Shown: in pieces, positions 54,213 to 64,000 of the stretch
Layout: every line of letters starts with the position of its first letter
How positions within the stretch are numbered: the first letter of the stretch is position 1
Origin: Chelativorans alearensis
Lineage (GTDB): Bacteria; Pseudomonadota; Alphaproteobacteria; Rhizobiales; Rhizobiaceae
Direction: 5' to 3'
Assembly: GCF_010993735.1 (NCBI RefSeq)
Contig: NZ_WQNI01000002.1
Span: forward strand, 372,001 to 436,000
DNA length: 64,000 bases
Made by a program: the position numbers and the translations under genes
Notes under the pieces: model-generated
What the model was told of the DNA's origin: nothing
Seen by the model: the letters and a program-made list of their open reading frames with translations, nothing else
Databases searched by the model: none

Positions 54213-55007
54213 ATGAGTTTGTCAGCGAAAATTGCCCCGCATTTGCCCTATCTGCGGAGGTTCTCCCGTGCCGTCTCCGGGTCGCAGACCAGCGGCGATG
54301 CGTTGGTCGCGGCGACCTTGGAGGCGTTGATCGCCGACACGTCGATCTTTCCCAAGGCCTCGAACGATCGCATTGCGCTGTTCAAGCTTTTCGCCAGGCT
54401 TTTCGGAACCCTCAAGATCCAGATGCCCGAGGCGCGGCCCACTTCCGCGTGGGAAGAGCGCGCCATCACAAATTTGTCCGCCCTCTCGCCACGGCCGCGA
54501 CAGGCTTTCCTGCTGGTGGCGGTCGAGGGGTTTGGCACGGAGGAGGCCGCGGAGATCCTGGATGTGGAGGTGGGGCGCCTGAACGCACTTCTGAAGGAGG
54601 CAAGCGACGAGATTTCGCGTCAGGTGGCGACCGATATCCTGATCATCGAAGACGAGCCGCTGATCGCCATGGATATCGAGGAGTTGGTCGAAAGCCTCGG
54701 CCACCGCGCCGTCGGCACGGCGCGCACCCACCGCGAAGCGGTCGAACTCTTCCGAAAGACGAGGCCAGGCATGGTGCTGGCCGACATTCAGCTCGCCGAC
54801 GGCAGCTCGGGCATCGACGCGGTCAACGAAATTCTGGAGGCCAACCCGATTCCCGTCATCTTCATCACCGCTTTCCCCGAGCGGCTTCTGACCGGGGAGC
54901 GGCCGGAGCCGGCCTTTCTCGTCACCAAGCCCTTCAATCCCGACATGGTGAAGGCGCTTATCAGCCAGGCACTGTTCTTCGGTCAGCAGGCAAAGGCGGC
55001 CGCGTAA
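54213..55007 (+). CDS. phyR: Stress response regulator PhyR
   Basis: 264 residues. The N-terminal 1-135 is a sigma-like domain lacking DNA-binding residues ([39 protein letters not shown]). The C-terminal receiver has pocket IIEDEPLIA, phospho-acceptor D191 ([15 protein letters not shown]), FITAFPERL and [10 protein letters not shown]. When phosphorylated it binds NepR and frees EcfG. No adjacent PhyK-type kinase gene is present here. Confidence 0.96.
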   Translation: MSLSAKIAPHLPYLRRFSRAVSGSQTSGDALVAATLEALIADTSIFPKASNDRIALFKLFARLFGTLKIQMPEARPTSAWEERAITNLSALSPRPRQAFLLVAVEGFGTEEAAEILDVEVGRLNALLKEASDEISRQVATDILIIEDEPLIAMDIEELVESLGHRAVGTARTHREAVELFRKTRPGMVLADIQLADGSSGIDAVNEILEANPIPVIFITAFPERLLTGERPEPAFLVTKPFNPDMVKALISQALFFGQQAKAAA

Positions 55008-55017
55008 CCGGGCGGCC

Positions 55018-55803
55018 TCACGCGGCTACCTGCAGCGCACCGGGTCCCGGCACGGCACCGGGCGGGCATTTGCCGAGGATGATCATGCCCAGCACGTCGT
55101 CCTCGGTCACGTCGCCGGGGCGTGCCGTGCCGACCACTTGTCCGTTCTTCATCACCACCACCCGGTCCGCGAGGTCGAAGACGTCGTGGATGTCGTGGCT
55201 GATGAGGAAGATGCCGATGCCTTCCTGCTTGAGCTGACGTACGAGATCGGAGACCTGCGCCGTCTCCTGCGGCCCAAGTGCCGCCGTCGGCTCGTCCATG
55301 ATGAGGATGCGTGCGTCGAAGTAGATGGCGCGGGCGATCGCCACCGACTGCCGCTGTCCGCCCGAAAGCCGGCTCACCGGCTCCTTGAAGCGCTGAAAGC
55401 GCGGGTTGAGCCGGCCCATCACCTTGCGCGTTTCCGATTCCATCGCCACGTCGTCGAGCGTCCCCCAGGAGGTCCTCAACTCGCGCCCGAGGAATAGGTT
55501 GGCGGCGGCGTCCACATTGTCGGCCAGCGCCAGCGTCTGATAGATGGTCTCGATGCCGTATTTCTTGGCGTCGCGCGGGTTGGCGATGTGCGCTTCCTCG
55601 CCGTTGACGTGGATCGTGCCCGCATCGCGCTTGTAGGCGCCCGACAGGATCTTGATGAGCGTCGATTTGCCGGCGCCGTTGTGCCCGACGAGCGCGACCA
55701 CCTCGCCCGCGTGAAGGTCGACCGAGACGTCCTCGACGGCATGGATGCCGCCGAAGGCAATGGAGATGTTCTTCATCTCGACGAGCGGTGTGTTGTCTGC
55801 CAT
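55018..55803 (-). CDS. Sugar (xylose-type) ABC transporter ATPase, single domain
   Basis: 261 residues. Walker [10 protein letters not shown], signature LSGGQRQ, Walker [13 protein letters not shown], switch [11 protein letters not shown]. It has one ATPase domain, so two copies would assemble with the permease; this short form is common with CUT2 permeases in Hyphomicrobiales. Convergent with phyR at 10 bp. Confidence 0.9.
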   Translation of the reverse strand: MADNTPLVEMKNISIAFGGIHAVEDVSVDLHAGEVVALVGHNGAGKSTLIKILSGAYKRDAGTIHVNGEEAHIANPRDAKKYGIETIYQTLALADNVDAAANLFLGRELRTSWGTLDDVAMESETRKVMGRLNPRFQRFKEPVSRLSGGQRQSVAIARAIYFDARILIMDEPTAALGPQETAQVSDLVRQLKQEGIGIFLISHDIHDVFDLADRVVVMKNGQVVGTARPGDVTEDDVLGMIILGKCPPGAVPGPGALQVAA

Positions 55804-55814
55804 CGCGCCCTCCC

Positions 55815-57131
55815 TTACTGCGTGCGCTTGCGGTAGATCGTGTCGAGCCAGACGGCGACGACCAGAACCGCGCCGACAACGATGTTCTGCAGCGGCGTGT
55901 CGACGCCGAGCAGGATCATGCCGGTGGCGAGCGATTGCATCAGCACCGCGCCGATCATGGCGCCGGCGACAGTGCCCACGCCTCCACCGAGCGACGTGCC
56001 ACCGATGACGGCGGCGGCGATCACCAGGAGCTCGTCGAGCGTTCCCTGCGCGTTGGTCGCCGCGTTGAGCCGCGCCGTCGATATGGCTGCGGCGATCGAT
56101 GCAAGCACGCCCATGAGGATGAAGATCTTCATCACCACCCAGCGGGTGTTGATGCCGGCAAGCTCGGCCGCCTCTGGGTTGCCGCCGATGGCGAAGACAT
56201 AGCGGCCGAAGCGCGTGCGTGTGGCCAGGAACGTCATGACGATGCCGACGCCGATGGCGATCAGCACCGGAATGGCGATGCCGTGCGCGATGAACAGCCC
56301 GCCTTCGGGAACGGGAATATTGTTCGCCTCGGCATAGCGCCGCGCGATGGCCGAGGGCAGCGGGTAGGCATTGGCCACCGCGACGGCGCCGAGGATGAGT
56401 GCGCAGCCGACGGTGCCCAGAAAGCCCTCCGCCCACAGCGGACGCAGGGGAAACTTGAACTTGCGCCTTTGCCTGCGCCCCTGGATCAGCATGAGAACGA
56501 GCGCCGCACAGGCAACGATGCCGATGATCCAGCTCCAGGTGGCACCGATCGAACCGCCGGGCCCACCGCCCATGAGGCGGAAGGTGGTGTCCATGGGGGC
56601 GATGGTGCGGCCGCTGGTGACCCACCACGCCGCGCCGCGCCACACAAGCAGCCCGCCCAGCGTGACGATGAAAGCCGGGACGCCGAGAAAGGCGATGATA
56701 TAGCCGTGCAGTGCGCCGATGAGTGCGCCCACCAGGATGCCCACACCGAGCGCGATGATCCAGATGGCCGGATGGCCGAAATCCAGGAAGTCCGGCAGGA
56801 ACGACACCTGGGTGACGGCCATGATCATGCCGACGAAGCCGAGAAGCGAGCCAACCGAAAGGTCGATGTTGCGCGTCACGATGACGAGCACCATGCCGGT
56901 GGCCATGGTGGCGACCGAGGCGGATTGGACCGAAAGGTTCCACAGATTGCGCGGCGTGAGGAAAAGGCCGCCGGAAAGCAGGTGAAAGCCGAGCCAGACG
57001 ATCAGCAGCGCTCCCAGCATGCCAAGCATGCGCGTGTCGAGTTCAGTCGCCTTGAGAAACCGCGCCACTACGCCGTCTGGCGTCGCCGAGGCGCCCTGCG
57101 ACGTCGACGCGTGGGACGTTGCATCCGCCAT
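55815..57131 (-). CDS. xylH: Sugar ABC transporter permease (XylH-like)
   Basis: 438 residues, about ten or more membrane helices, CUT2/BPD_transp_2 family. [20 protein letters not shown] is the family signature and later [36 protein letters not shown] near the C-terminus. Pairs with the binding protein and ATPase. 102 bp after the binding-protein gene. Confidence 0.9.
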   Translation of the reverse strand: MADATSHASTSQGASATPDGVVARFLKATELDTRMLGMLGALLIVWLGFHLLSGGLFLTPRNLWNLSVQSASVATMATGMVLVIVTRNIDLSVGSLLGFVGMIMAVTQVSFLPDFLDFGHPAIWIIALGVGILVGALIGALHGYIIAFLGVPAFIVTLGGLLVWRGAAWWVTSGRTIAPMDTTFRLMGGGPGGSIGATWSWIIGIVACAALVLMLIQGRRQRRKFKFPLRPLWAEGFLGTVGCALILGAVAVANAYPLPSAIARRYAEANNIPVPEGGLFIAHGIAIPVLIAIGVGIVMTFLATRTRFGRYVFAIGGNPEAAELAGINTRWVVMKIFILMGVLASIAAAISTARLNAATNAQGTLDELLVIAAAVIGGTSLGGGVGTVAGAMIGAVLMQSLATGMILLGVDTPLQNIVVGAVLVVAVWLDTIYRKRTQ

Positions 57132-57180
57132 TCCGATCCTCCCTCACGGCCCCACCATACACCGCGCGGGGCTGATTATG

Positions 57181-57216
57181 AAAACGCCGCAGTCCGGTAC
57201 GGACCGCGGCGTCTCG
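57181..57216 (-). terminator. Intercistronic terminator-like hairpin xylF-xylH
   Basis: Minus-strand stem ACGCCGC/GCGGCGT (57206-57212 with 57184-57190), with an inner TCCG/CGGA stem, is followed by TTTT. It lies between the binding protein and the permease. Partial termination there would give more binding protein than permease. Confidence 0.6.
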
Positions 57217-57233
57217 ATTTTCTACGTGGCGCG

Positions 57234-58277
57234 TTAGCCGCAGACGTCGGCCGTGCCGGGCTGGACGCCCTGGCAGACGACATCCTTCGTCACCCAGCCG
57301 GCGTCGATGACGACGTTGAGGTTGTCCCGCGTGATCGGCACCGGCGCCAGGAAGACGGCATTCATCTCTACGCCGTTCGGGCCGTCGGACCACTTCACCG
57401 CGTTCTCGACATCTTCCATCGCCGTGCCCTCGGCAAGCTGGTTGGCGATCTTGGCCGCTTCCGTGCCGAGGTCGCGCGCGTCCTTCCACACCGAGACGGT
57501 CTGCGTGCCCAGCGCGACGCGGTTGAGCGCGGCATGGTCGCCGTCCTGGCCGGAGACCGGCACGGCACCGGCAAGGCCCTGCGCCTCGAGCGCAGCGACG
57601 ACACCGCCCGCCGTGCCGTCGTTGGATGCCACGACCGCGTCCACCTCATTGTTGTTGGCGGTCAGGATCTGCTCCATGTTGCGCTGCGCGTTGGCGGGCA
57701 GCCAGCCGTCCGTATAGGCCTCGCCGACATTCTTGATCGCGCCGGAATCGATCGCTTCCTTGAGCACCTCCATCTGCCCCTCGAACAGGAAATCCGCGTT
57801 CGGATCGGCCGAGGAGCCCTTGATGAAGGCATAGTTGCCTTCCGGCTGCGCCTCGAACACCGCACGCGCCTGCATGCGGCCCACTTCCTTGTTGTCGAAG
57901 GTCAGGTAGAAGGCGTCGGCGTTCTCGATGAGCCGGTCATAGCCGACCACCGGAATGCCCTCGTTGACGGCATTTTCCACTGCCGGGCCGATGGCCGAGG
58001 AGTCCTGCGCCAGGATGATGAGCGCGTTCGCACCCTGGGAGATGAGCGATTCCACGTCGGTGAGCTGCTTGGCGGCCGAGGACTGCGCGTCGGCGGAGAT
58101 GTAGCTGTTGCCATCCGCCTCGATCTGCGCCTTCATGGCGGCCTCGTCGGTTTTCCAGCGCTCTTCCTGGAAGTTGGACCAGGAAACGCCTATCACCTTG
58201 CCTTCGGCCAGCGCGGCCGTCGACAGCGACAACGAAAATGCGAGGCCCGCCAGGACGGCGGTCGTCATATTCTTCAT
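57234..58277 (-). CDS. xylF: Xylose-type ABC transporter, periplasmic binding protein
   Basis: 347 residues from ATG 58277 (GGGAGGAAATC upstream). Signal peptide about 1-24 (ending AALAEGK). Peripla_BP_4 fold: [45 protein letters not shown]-like [14 protein letters not shown] and [20 protein letters not shown]. Xylose is suggested by resemblance to XylF, but related pentoses are possible. Confidence 0.9.
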   Translation of the reverse strand: MKNMTTAVLAGLAFSLSLSTAALAEGKVIGVSWSNFQEERWKTDEAAMKAQIEADGNSYISADAQSSAAKQLTDVESLISQGANALIILAQDSSAIGPAVENAVNEGIPVVGYDRLIENADAFYLTFDNKEVGRMQARAVFEAQPEGNYAFIKGSSADPNADFLFEGQMEVLKEAIDSGAIKNVGEAYTDGWLPANAQRNMEQILTANNNEVDAVVASNDGTAGGVVAALEAQGLAGAVPVSGQDGDHAALNRVALGTQTVSVWKDARDLGTEAAKIANQLAEGTAMEDVENAVKWSDGPNGVEMNAVFLAPVPITRDNLNVVIDAGWVTKDVVCQGVQPGTADVCG

Positions 58278-58337
58278 GATTTCCTCCCAGGTGCCCGGAA
58301 AGGGCACGACAATTCTATTGCCTGTAACAAAGCCCCA

Positions 58338-58358
58338 TTTTTTCGAGCTTCGAAAAAA
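58338..58358. promoter_or_regulatory. Palindromic operator between xylF and the ROK gene
   Basis: TTTTTTCGA-GCT-TCGAAAAAA, a perfect 9 bp dyad with a 3 bp centre. It lies 60 bp before xylF and about 90 bp before the chosen ROK start, in the divergent promoter region. ROK repressors bind AT-flanked dyads of this size. Confidence 0.65.
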
Positions 58359-58448
58359 AGAATGACTCACGTTTTCACCCGTGTCAATATGGCATTTCAG
58401 TCTGCCGGCGCGGGAGGAAATGCCGGTGCGGCCAAGGGAGGATGCGGA

Positions 58449-59696
58449 TTGACGACCGGAATCCGCCATGACGAGATGCGCAAGCGCAATCGCGCGCTGG
58501 TGATCGCCGCCGTGCGGCGGGCCGACCAGCCGTCGCGCACGGAGATCGCCCGTCTGACGGGGCTTAGCCATTCCACCATCTCGGCCATCGCCTCCGACCT
58601 CATCGAGGAAGGCATCATGCGCGAGATCGGGCAGGGCGAGGCGGCGCCCGCCCGGCGCGGTCGCCCGCAGGTGGCGCTGGGGCTCGACCCCGAGGCCGCC
58701 ACCGTCGTCTGTCTCCACCTGTCCTTCAACAGCCTGTCGGCGGTGCTGGTCGACTATTGCGGCCGCGTGATCGATACCAAAGCGCACCGCCTGTCGACGC
58801 TGACGCTCAGTCGGCAGGCGCTTCTGGACGCAGCGGTCTCCGCCGTGCGCGAGATCGCCTGCGGCCGCGAAGGCTTCCTGCGCATCGCCTTCGCCGTGCA
58901 GGGCATCACCGACGCCGCCGGCCGTCAGATGCTGTGGTCGCCGATCACCCCGCACAGCGACATCGCCTTCGGCCCGGAGCTGGAGGCGGCGTTCGGCGTC
59001 CCGGTGACGGTGCAGAACGATTGCAACATGATCGCCGCCGCGCTGCGCTGGCGCAATCCGGAACGCTACCGCGACAATTTCATCGCCCTCCTCCTGTCGC
59101 AAGGCATCGGCATGGGCCTGATGCTGAACGGGCAATTGTTCACCGGCACCCATTCATCCGCCGGCGAATTCGGCCACATGATCCACAGGCCCGATGGTGC
59201 CCTATGCCGTTGCGGGCGCCGGGGCTGCATCGAGGCCTATGCGGGCAACTACGCCATCTGGCGCAAGGCGCACGGCAAGAGCGCCATGGAAAAGCCGATC
59301 GCCGACATCAAGGCCGGCGAGATGGAGGCGCTGGCGGCAATGGCGCGCCGGGGGGACGGCCCGGCACGCCAGGCATTCCGCGAGGCGGCCGAGGCGATCG
59401 GCATCGGCATCGGCAGCCTCTTCGCTCTGATCGACCCCGCGCCCGTCGCCATGGTCGGCCAGGGCACGGCGGCCTTCGACATCCTGGAGCCGGAGATCCG
59501 TGCCGCGCTCGCCCAGACGGCCGGCGGCCAGCACGCCGAGGACGTTTCGTTCGAGACATGGCCCGACGAGGTGCCCTTCATTCAGCAAGGCTGCGCCATG
59601 ACGGCGCTGACCGGCCTCGACTGGGAAGTTTTCGGCCCCGGCCTCCGCCCCGGCGCGGGCGGCAGAAAGCCCGAAGACGGGAGGGTCGTGGCATGA
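58449..59696 (+). CDS. ROK-family transcriptional regulator (XylR-like)
   Basis: 415 residues from a TTG at 58449 (GGGAGG upstream); ATGs at 58389 and 58362 are alternatives, the latter touching the operator. N-terminal winged helix ([20 protein letters not shown]) then the ROK domain with zinc motif [13 protein letters not shown] and [15 protein letters not shown]. Should control the divergent xylose transporter. Its stop overlaps the start of the di-heme oxidoreductase gene as ATGA, an unexpected coupling. Confidence 0.85.
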   Translation: MTTGIRHDEMRKRNRALVIAAVRRADQPSRTEIARLTGLSHSTISAIASDLIEEGIMREIGQGEAAPARRGRPQVALGLDPEAATVVCLHLSFNSLSAVLVDYCGRVIDTKAHRLSTLTLSRQALLDAAVSAVREIACGREGFLRIAFAVQGITDAAGRQMLWSPITPHSDIAFGPELEAAFGVPVTVQNDCNMIAAALRWRNPERYRDNFIALLLSQGIGMGLMLNGQLFTGTHSSAGEFGHMIHRPDGALCRCGRRGCIEAYAGNYAIWRKAHGKSAMEKPIADIKAGEMEALAAMARRGDGPARQAFREAAEAIGIGIGSLFALIDPAPVAMVGQGTAAFDILEPEIRAALAQTAGGQHAEDVSFETWPDEVPFIQQGCAMTALTGLDWEVFGPGLRPGAGGRKPEDGRVVA

Positions 59697-61108
59697 AGCG
59701 GGTCGGCCGTGTCCCGGCTCTCGCCGCGGCAGTCCTGATCGCCGCCGCAAGCGCGGCCGCGGAGCCGTGGCACGAGGGCGTGATATCGCGGCACGTGGAC
59801 CAGGACGCCTTGTCCGGCACGCTCGACAAGGCGGCGCTCGAGGCTCTGCGCAAGCGCGGTGAAGAACTCTTCGTCGGCCACTTCACCCCCGCCGACGGCG
59901 TCGGCAGGCCGTTTGCCACCCAGGCCATCGTTCCGACCAAGCGCAAGCGTCCGCCCGAAAACGCCTTCTTCCGCTCCGCCGGCCTCGACGCCAACGCCTG
60001 CGCTGGCTGCCACAACCTGCCGGCCACCGGCGGTGCCGGCGATTTCGTCACCAACGTCTTCGTCTCGGAAGGCTTCGAAAGCGCCGATTTCGACAGCCTC
60101 GACCCGCAATTCTCCAACGAGCGGGGCACCAACCATCTCTTCGGCGCCGGCCTGATCGAGCTCTTGGCGCGTGAGATGACGGCGGATCTGCAGCGCATCC
60201 GCCGCGAGGCGCTGGTGAAGGCGCGCGGCGCGGGCAGCGCCGTCACGGCAAGGCTTGCGAGCAAAGGCGTCGATTTCGGCGCCATCGTCGCCGCGCCAGA
60301 CGGCATGCTGGACCTTTCCGCCGTTGAAGGCGTCGATCACGACCTCGTCATCCGCCCCTTCAGCCAGAAAGGCGTGATGACCTCGCTGCGCCAGTTCACC
60401 GTCAACGCCCTCAACCATCACCACGGCATGCAGGCGAGCGAGCGCTTCGGCCTGCGCTGGACCGGCGAACCCGACCACGACGGCGACGGCGTGGAGGACG
60501 AGGTGAGCGCGGGCGACGTCTCGGCCCTCGTCGCTTGGCAGGCCGGCCTTGAGCCGCCGCTCGAGCGTGCGCCCGAGGACCCCGCATGGCAGGCGGCCGC
60601 CAGAAAGGGCAGCGCCGTCTTCGACACACTCGGCTGCACCGAGTGCCACCGCCGCTCCCTGCCGCTCCAATCGCTCTCCTTCGCCGACCCCGGCCCGCTC
60701 GACATGGCCGGCACGCTGCGCGGGAGCGAGCTTGCCGAGCCGGCCGTCTACGACCTCGCCCTCCTCGACTGGGCACGCGGCCTGCCGCGCAACGGGGAGG
60801 GCGCGGTGCTCGTGCCGCTCTTCGGCGACCTGAAGCGCCACACGATCGCCGATCAGGAGGTCGCCGCCCTCGGCAACGAGCTCCTCGCCCAGCGCTTCGT
60901 GGAGCGCAACGTCTTCATGACCGCCGAATTATGGGGCACCGGCTCGACCGGCCCCTACGGCCACCGCAACGACCTGCCGACGCTCGACGAAGTGATCCGC
61001 GCCCATGGCGGCGAAGGCCGCGCGGCGCGCGACCGCTATGTGGAAGCGGCGGAAGAGGAGCGCGGTGCGCTGATCGCATTTTTGCGGACGCTGGTGATTG
61101 GGCAGTGA
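59693..61108 (+). CDS. Exported di-heme oxidoreductase (DHOR family)
   Basis: 471 residues with a signal peptide (1-23, ending AAAEPW). Two c-type haem motifs: C103-AGCH and C315-TECH. The first is followed by NLPATGGAGDFVTNVFVSEG, specific to the DHOR/thiol oxidoreductase family. Likely a periplasmic peroxidase or electron-transfer enzyme; substrate unknown. Coupled at both ends (ATGA with the ROK gene, TGATG with the next). Confidence 0.88.
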   Translation: MKRVGRVPALAAAVLIAAASAAAEPWHEGVISRHVDQDALSGTLDKAALEALRKRGEELFVGHFTPADGVGRPFATQAIVPTKRKRPPENAFFRSAGLDANACAGCHNLPATGGAGDFVTNVFVSEGFESADFDSLDPQFSNERGTNHLFGAGLIELLAREMTADLQRIRREALVKARGAGSAVTARLASKGVDFGAIVAAPDGMLDLSAVEGVDHDLVIRPFSQKGVMTSLRQFTVNALNHHHGMQASERFGLRWTGEPDHDGDGVEDEVSAGDVSALVAWQAGLEPPLERAPEDPAWQAAARKGSAVFDTLGCTECHRRSLPLQSLSFADPGPLDMAGTLRGSELAEPAVYDLALLDWARGLPRNGEGAVLVPLFGDLKRHTIADQEVAALGNELLAQRFVERNVFMTAELWGTGSTGPYGHRNDLPTLDEVIRAHGGEGRAARDRYVEAAEEERGALIAFLRTLVIGQ

Positions 61109-62829
61109 TGGATTTGCTCTTGGATAGATACGGCCGCATGGAGAAGGGGCGCTGCCTCCTCATCGCCCTTTCCCTTTTCATCGCCACCCCCGCCGCCGCC
61201 GGCCCCCTCAACGACATCCCCGCCATGCACGAGGAGGCCCTTGCCGCCGGCATCGAGCACGCCTATCGCGGCCCGTGGGAATATTTCGTCGGCGGAGGCG
61301 CCGCCTCCTTCGATTGCAACGGCGACCGGCGGCCCGATCTCTTCCTCGCCGGCGGCAAGGACCCCGCCAGGCTCTACGTCAACGAAACCACGGCCGGCGG
61401 TCCCCTGCGCTTTGCGGCGCGCGACACGGGGCTGAGCCAGCGCACCCTTGAAAAGGTGCTGGGCGCCTATCCGCTCGACATCGACAATGACGGCCATCTC
61501 GACCTCGCGCTCCTCAGGCTGGGCGAGAACGTGCTCCTGAAAGGCGGCCCGGACTGCACCTTCAGGCAAGCGAACGCGCTTTTCGCCTTTGACGGCGGCA
61601 ACGCCTGGACCACCGCCTTCTCCGCGAGCTGGGAGGAGGGCAACGCCTTCCCGACGCTGGCCTTCGGCAATTATGTCGACCGTTCCGCCCCCGGCTCGCC
61701 CTGGGGCACCTGCCACGACAACGCCCTCTACCGCCCGGAGGCGGGCGAGGGCGGGCCGCGCTATGCCGAAAGACGCCCGCTCAGCCCCGGCTACTGCGCC
61801 CTCTCCATGCTCTTTACCGACTGGAACCGCTCCGGCACGCCCGATTTGAGGATCACCAACGACCGGCACTATTACCGCGGCGGCGAGGAGCAGCTCTGGC
61901 ACATCGAAACCGGCCGCGCGCCCCGCCTCTTCAGCCGCTCGGAAGGCTGGCGCCACCTCACGATCTGGGGCATGGGCATCGCCGAAGGCGACCTTAACAG
62001 CGACGGCTATCCCGAATACGCGCTCACTTCCATGGGTGACACCAAGCTGCAGATGCTGGACGAGGAGGCCGAGGAAGACCGCCCCATCTACACCGACATC
62101 GCCTACGACCGCGGCGCCACGGCGCATCGCCCCTATATCGGCGAGGACCTGAAGCCCTCCACCGGCTGGCACGCCGAGTTCGCTGACTTCAACAACGACG
62201 GCCTGCTCGATCTCTTCATCGCCAAGGGCAATGTCGAGCAGATGCCGGATTTCGCGGCGGTCGATCCCGACAATCTGCTTCTCGGCCAGTGGGACGGCCG
62301 CTTCGCGGAGGCCGGCGCCGAAGCGGGCATCGGGTTGCCGACCAAGGGGCGCGGCGCCATCGTCGACGATTTCAACATGGACGGCATGCTGGACCTCCTG
62401 GTCGTCAATCGGGAAGAAAACGTCTCGCTCTTCCGCAATCTCGGCGCCAGGGCAATTCCAGGAAAAGCGGGAACCGGTTTTCCGCCCGGAACTGCGGCAA
62501 AGCAAAGGGCCGAAGCCGGGCCCACGCCCATGGGCAATTTCGTCGCCGTCGAACTCGCCCAGAAGGGCCCCAACGCAAATGCCGTCGGCGCGCTGATCGC
62601 CGTCAAATACGGCACGCGCACCGCCAACCGCACGGTGCAGGTGGGCGGCGGCCATGCTTCCGGCCATTCAGGCTTCGTGCATGCCGGCGTCGGCACCGCC
62701 GAGCGCGCCGAGATCCGCGTCAAATGGCCGGACGGCGAGTGGAGCCCGCCCTACCGCGTCTTCGCCAACAACTTCGTGCGCATCGAACGCGGTGCGGCGG
62801 AGGCGCGCTACTGGTATCCGGCGGAGTAG
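61108..62829 (+). CDS. Exported FG-GAP repeat / ASPIC-UnbV protein
   Basis: 573 residues from ATG 61108 (ATG 61138 also in frame). A signal peptide ends near ATPAAAGP. FG-GAP/VCBS calcium-type repeats: ASFDCNGDRRPDLFLAGG, LDIDNDGHLDLALL, FADFNNDGLLDLFIAKGN and VDDFNMDGMLDLLVVN, which form a beta propeller. C-terminal ASPIC/UnbV domain (about 475-560, NANAVGALIAVKYGTRT and QVGGGHASGHSG). An in-frame palindromic repeat sits just before that domain. Probably works with the haem protein in the periplasm. Confidence 0.85.
   Translation: MDLLLDRYGRMEKGRCLLIALSLFIATPAAAGPLNDIPAMHEEALAAGIEHAYRGPWEYFVGGGAASFDCNGDRRPDLFLAGGKDPARLYVNETTAGGPLRFAARDTGLSQRTLEKVLGAYPLDIDNDGHLDLALLRLGENVLLKGGPDCTFRQANALFAFDGGNAWTTAFSASWEEGNAFPTLAFGNYVDRSAPGSPWGTCHDNALYRPEAGEGGPRYAERRPLSPGYCALSMLFTDWNRSGTPDLRITNDRHYYRGGEEQLWHIETGRAPRLFSRSEGWRHLTIWGMGIAEGDLNSDGYPEYALTSMGDTKLQMLDEEAEEDRPIYTDIAYDRGATAHRPYIGEDLKPSTGWHAEFADFNNDGLLDLFIAKGNVEQMPDFAAVDPDNLLLGQWDGRFAEAGAEAGIGLPTKGRGAIVDDFNMDGMLDLLVVNREENVSLFRNLGARAIPGKAGTGFPPGTAAKQRAEAGPTPMGNFVAVELAQKGPNANAVGALIAVKYGTRTANRTVQVGGGHASGHSGFVHAGVGTAERAEIRVKWPDGEWSPPYRVFANNFVRIERGAAEARYWYPAE
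62450..62515. repeat. Rhizobial palindromic repeat, copy C (inside a gene)
   Basis: GGCAATTCCAGGAAAAGCGG then ACCGGTTTTCCGCCCGGAAC, the same module as copies A and B, in frame within the FG-GAP/UnbV gene. The stop-forming TAGAGC edge has become AGGGC, and the A-rich tail has base changes that avoid stop codons. It adds about 20-25 residues (ARAIPGKAGTGFPPGTAA). Confidence 0.82.
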
Positions 62830-63153
62830 AGGGGTCTGTTTCTAGGTTGGCCAAAGGGAGATGCCTTCGCCCCTTCATGTGGATGGAGTCTTTAGTTCGG
62901 CTTCGCCGGACCCCCACCCTCAATCCCTCCCCTCAAGGGTGAGGGAGGCTTTGGCGCCTGGCACCAACATTGAAGCCAATCGCGCGACGCTGACGTCCCC
63001 CTCCCCCTTGAGGGGAGGGATTGAGGGTGGGGGTATAACGCCAGCCAGACCGCATGCACTTTCCCGCGCTCTTCAAGTGCACTGTAATACTAGGTTGGCC
63101 AAAGGCATCTCCCAACTCTCGATCCCGCGTATGCGCAGGACACCACCCCAACC
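62830..63153. repeat. Gene-free repeat region with nested inverted repeats
   Basis: 324 bp without a gene. A perfect 29 bp inverted repeat (62911-62939 and 63005-63033) is enclosed by a 10 bp inverted repeat (62856-62865 and 63104-63113) and by a 16 bp direct repeat CTAGGTTGGCCAAAGG (62842-62857 and 63090-63105). This nested dyad is MITE-like. The 29 bp arm resembles a C-rich repeat I know as common in Mesorhizobium-type genomes. Confidence 0.75.
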
Positions 63154-64000
63154 TCAAGCCGCCGCATCACCCGGAACTGCCGGCTTGCGCCGCCGCAGCA
63201 TGTTCTTGGCCGCCAACGCCGCCCCGCCGGTGATCAGCAGGCACGCGGCGAGGATGTTGATCGTCGGCTCCGCCCTGCCGGCGGCGATGAGGATCAGCGT
63301 CGACAGGAGCGGCGCTGCATAGCTCGCGGCCCCCAGCACCTGGATGTTACCGTGCTTGACGCCATAGTCCCAGGCATAGAATGCCGCCCCCACGGGAAGC
63401 AGGCCGAGGCCCAGAACGGCGAGCCATTCGCCGGCGCCCGCCGGCCACACCGTCTCTTCCAGGGCCAGGTGGCAAAGGGCGGAGAGGATCGCCGTGGCGG
63501 CGCAGAACCAGGTGACGATGCCGGTCGGCACGGCCTGGAAGCGGCGCGACAGGAGCGAATAGCCGGACCAGAAGAGCGCGCAGCCGCCGGCCGCCGCGTA
63601 GCCGAGCGCATAGCGGCCGTCGAGCGTGAGGCCACCTCCCTTGGTGACGATGAGGAAGGTGCCGAGAAGGCCGAGAAGCGCCCCGGCCACGTGGTGCCAG
63701 CCGAGCCGCTCCCCCGGCATCAGGGCCGAACCAAGCACGATGAGCAGCGGCCACAGATAGGCGATCAGGCTCGCCTCCACGGCCGGCGCGTTGCGCAGCG
63801 CGGTGAAGTAGAGGAAGTGATAGCCGAAGAGGCCGCCGATGCCGATGAGCCAGACGACCGGAGGAACGGCCTCGCGCCGGCGGAAGGCGGGCGACAGAAG
63901 CTGCGCGAGGCCACCGATCGCCGTGCCGACGGTGAAGGACAGCGCCGAAAGCTGGAAGGGCGGCACCTTGCCCGAGGCCGCGGTGAAGAGCGCCAGCAGC
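63154..64000 (-). CDS. DMT/EamA-family exporter (partial)
   Basis: At least 282 residues; the N-terminus lies beyond the right edge, and the apparent GTG start is internal. Two EamA halves with about nine membrane helices visible: GGLFGYHFLYFTALRNAPAV, LLGTFLIVTKGGGLTLDGRY and GAAFYAWDYGVKHGNIQVLG. It resembles YddG-type aromatic amino acid exporters, but the substrate cannot be read here. Confidence 0.85.
   Translation of the reverse strand, partial: LLALFTAASGKVPPFQLSALSFTVGTAIGGLAQLLSPAFRRREAVPPVVWLIGIGGLFGYHFLYFTALRNAPAVEASLIAYLWPLLIVLGSALMPGERLGWHHVAGALLGLLGTFLIVTKGGGLTLDGRYALGYAAAGGCALFWSGYSLLSRRFQAVPTGIVTWFCAATAILSALCHLALEETVWPAGAGEWLAVLGLGLLPVGAAFYAWDYGVKHGNIQVLGAASYAAPLLSTLILIAAGRAEPTINILAACLLITGGAALAAKNMLRRRKPAVPGDAAA

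Noticed and set aside
55788..58361. Very long N-terminal extension of the ROK reading frame
   Set aside because: It runs antisense through xylH and xylF. The ROK protein starts near 58449 by its own domain and ribosome site.

Overview
The window is about 64 kb of GC-rich, gene-dense alphaproteobacterial chromosome. The gene content points to Hyphomicrobiales (Rhizobiales), probably a halotolerant Phyllobacteriaceae- or Aurantimonadaceae-like bacterium. Supporting signs are a PhyR-NepR-EcfG general stress locus, a SAM-II riboswitch before metA, a CpdR-like regulator near hpt, TIGR02302 and DUF2125 proteins, and a complete ectoine/hydroxyectoine cluster. The species cannot be named from sequence alone.

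Left end (1-1340): the start of an RluA/RluD-type pseudouridine synthase, a small membrane protein and a VOC protein, then an intact tRNA-Glu(CUC). A 16.1 kb element is integrated into the 3' end of this tRNA. The last 46 bp of the tRNA plus CCA (1373-1418) are repeated exactly at 17508-17553, and a tyrosine integrase lies next to the distal copy. The element reads like a stripped prophage or satellite. It has integrase, an AlpA/Xis-like protein and a chain of early genes joined by ATGA overlaps; a replication-type winged-helix gene carrying a lambda-like iteron origin; a small-terminase-like gene; an XkdF-like protease; tail chaperone-like genes and a tape measure. I find no large terminase, portal, major capsid, baseplate or lysis genes. 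Cargo near attL comprises an Xre-type repressor with palindromic operators, three small unknown genes, several exported or membrane proteins (one TagO/VasI-like) and a DUF433/PIN-like toxin-antitoxin pair.

Housekeeping region (17.6-44.3 kb): a triple-PAS hybrid histidine kinase sits where rhizobia often keep phoR, followed by a Pho box and pstSCAB-phoU-phoB. Next come gloB with a methyltransferase, metA under a SAM-II riboswitch plus terminator, hisC-tyrA, DUF2125, chaC, plsC, a DUF218 protein, ftsEX, hpt, a CpdR-like regulator, a TMEM175-type channel, groESL under CIRCE, and the large TIGR02302 protein.

Stress and accessory region (44.4-64 kb): ectR divergent from ectABCD-ask; a GNAT/hydrolase/ring-cleavage dioxygenase operon; a PRC-barrel protein, ecfG-nepR and divergent phyR with three recognisable EcfG-type promoters; a xylose-type ABC transporter divergent from a ROK regulator. 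The ROK gene is translationally coupled to a di-heme oxidoreductase and an FG-GAP/UnbV protein. A partial DMT exporter ends the window. Short palindromic repeats of one family occur three times: twice their end forms the stop codon of the preceding gene, and once they lie in frame inside a gene.
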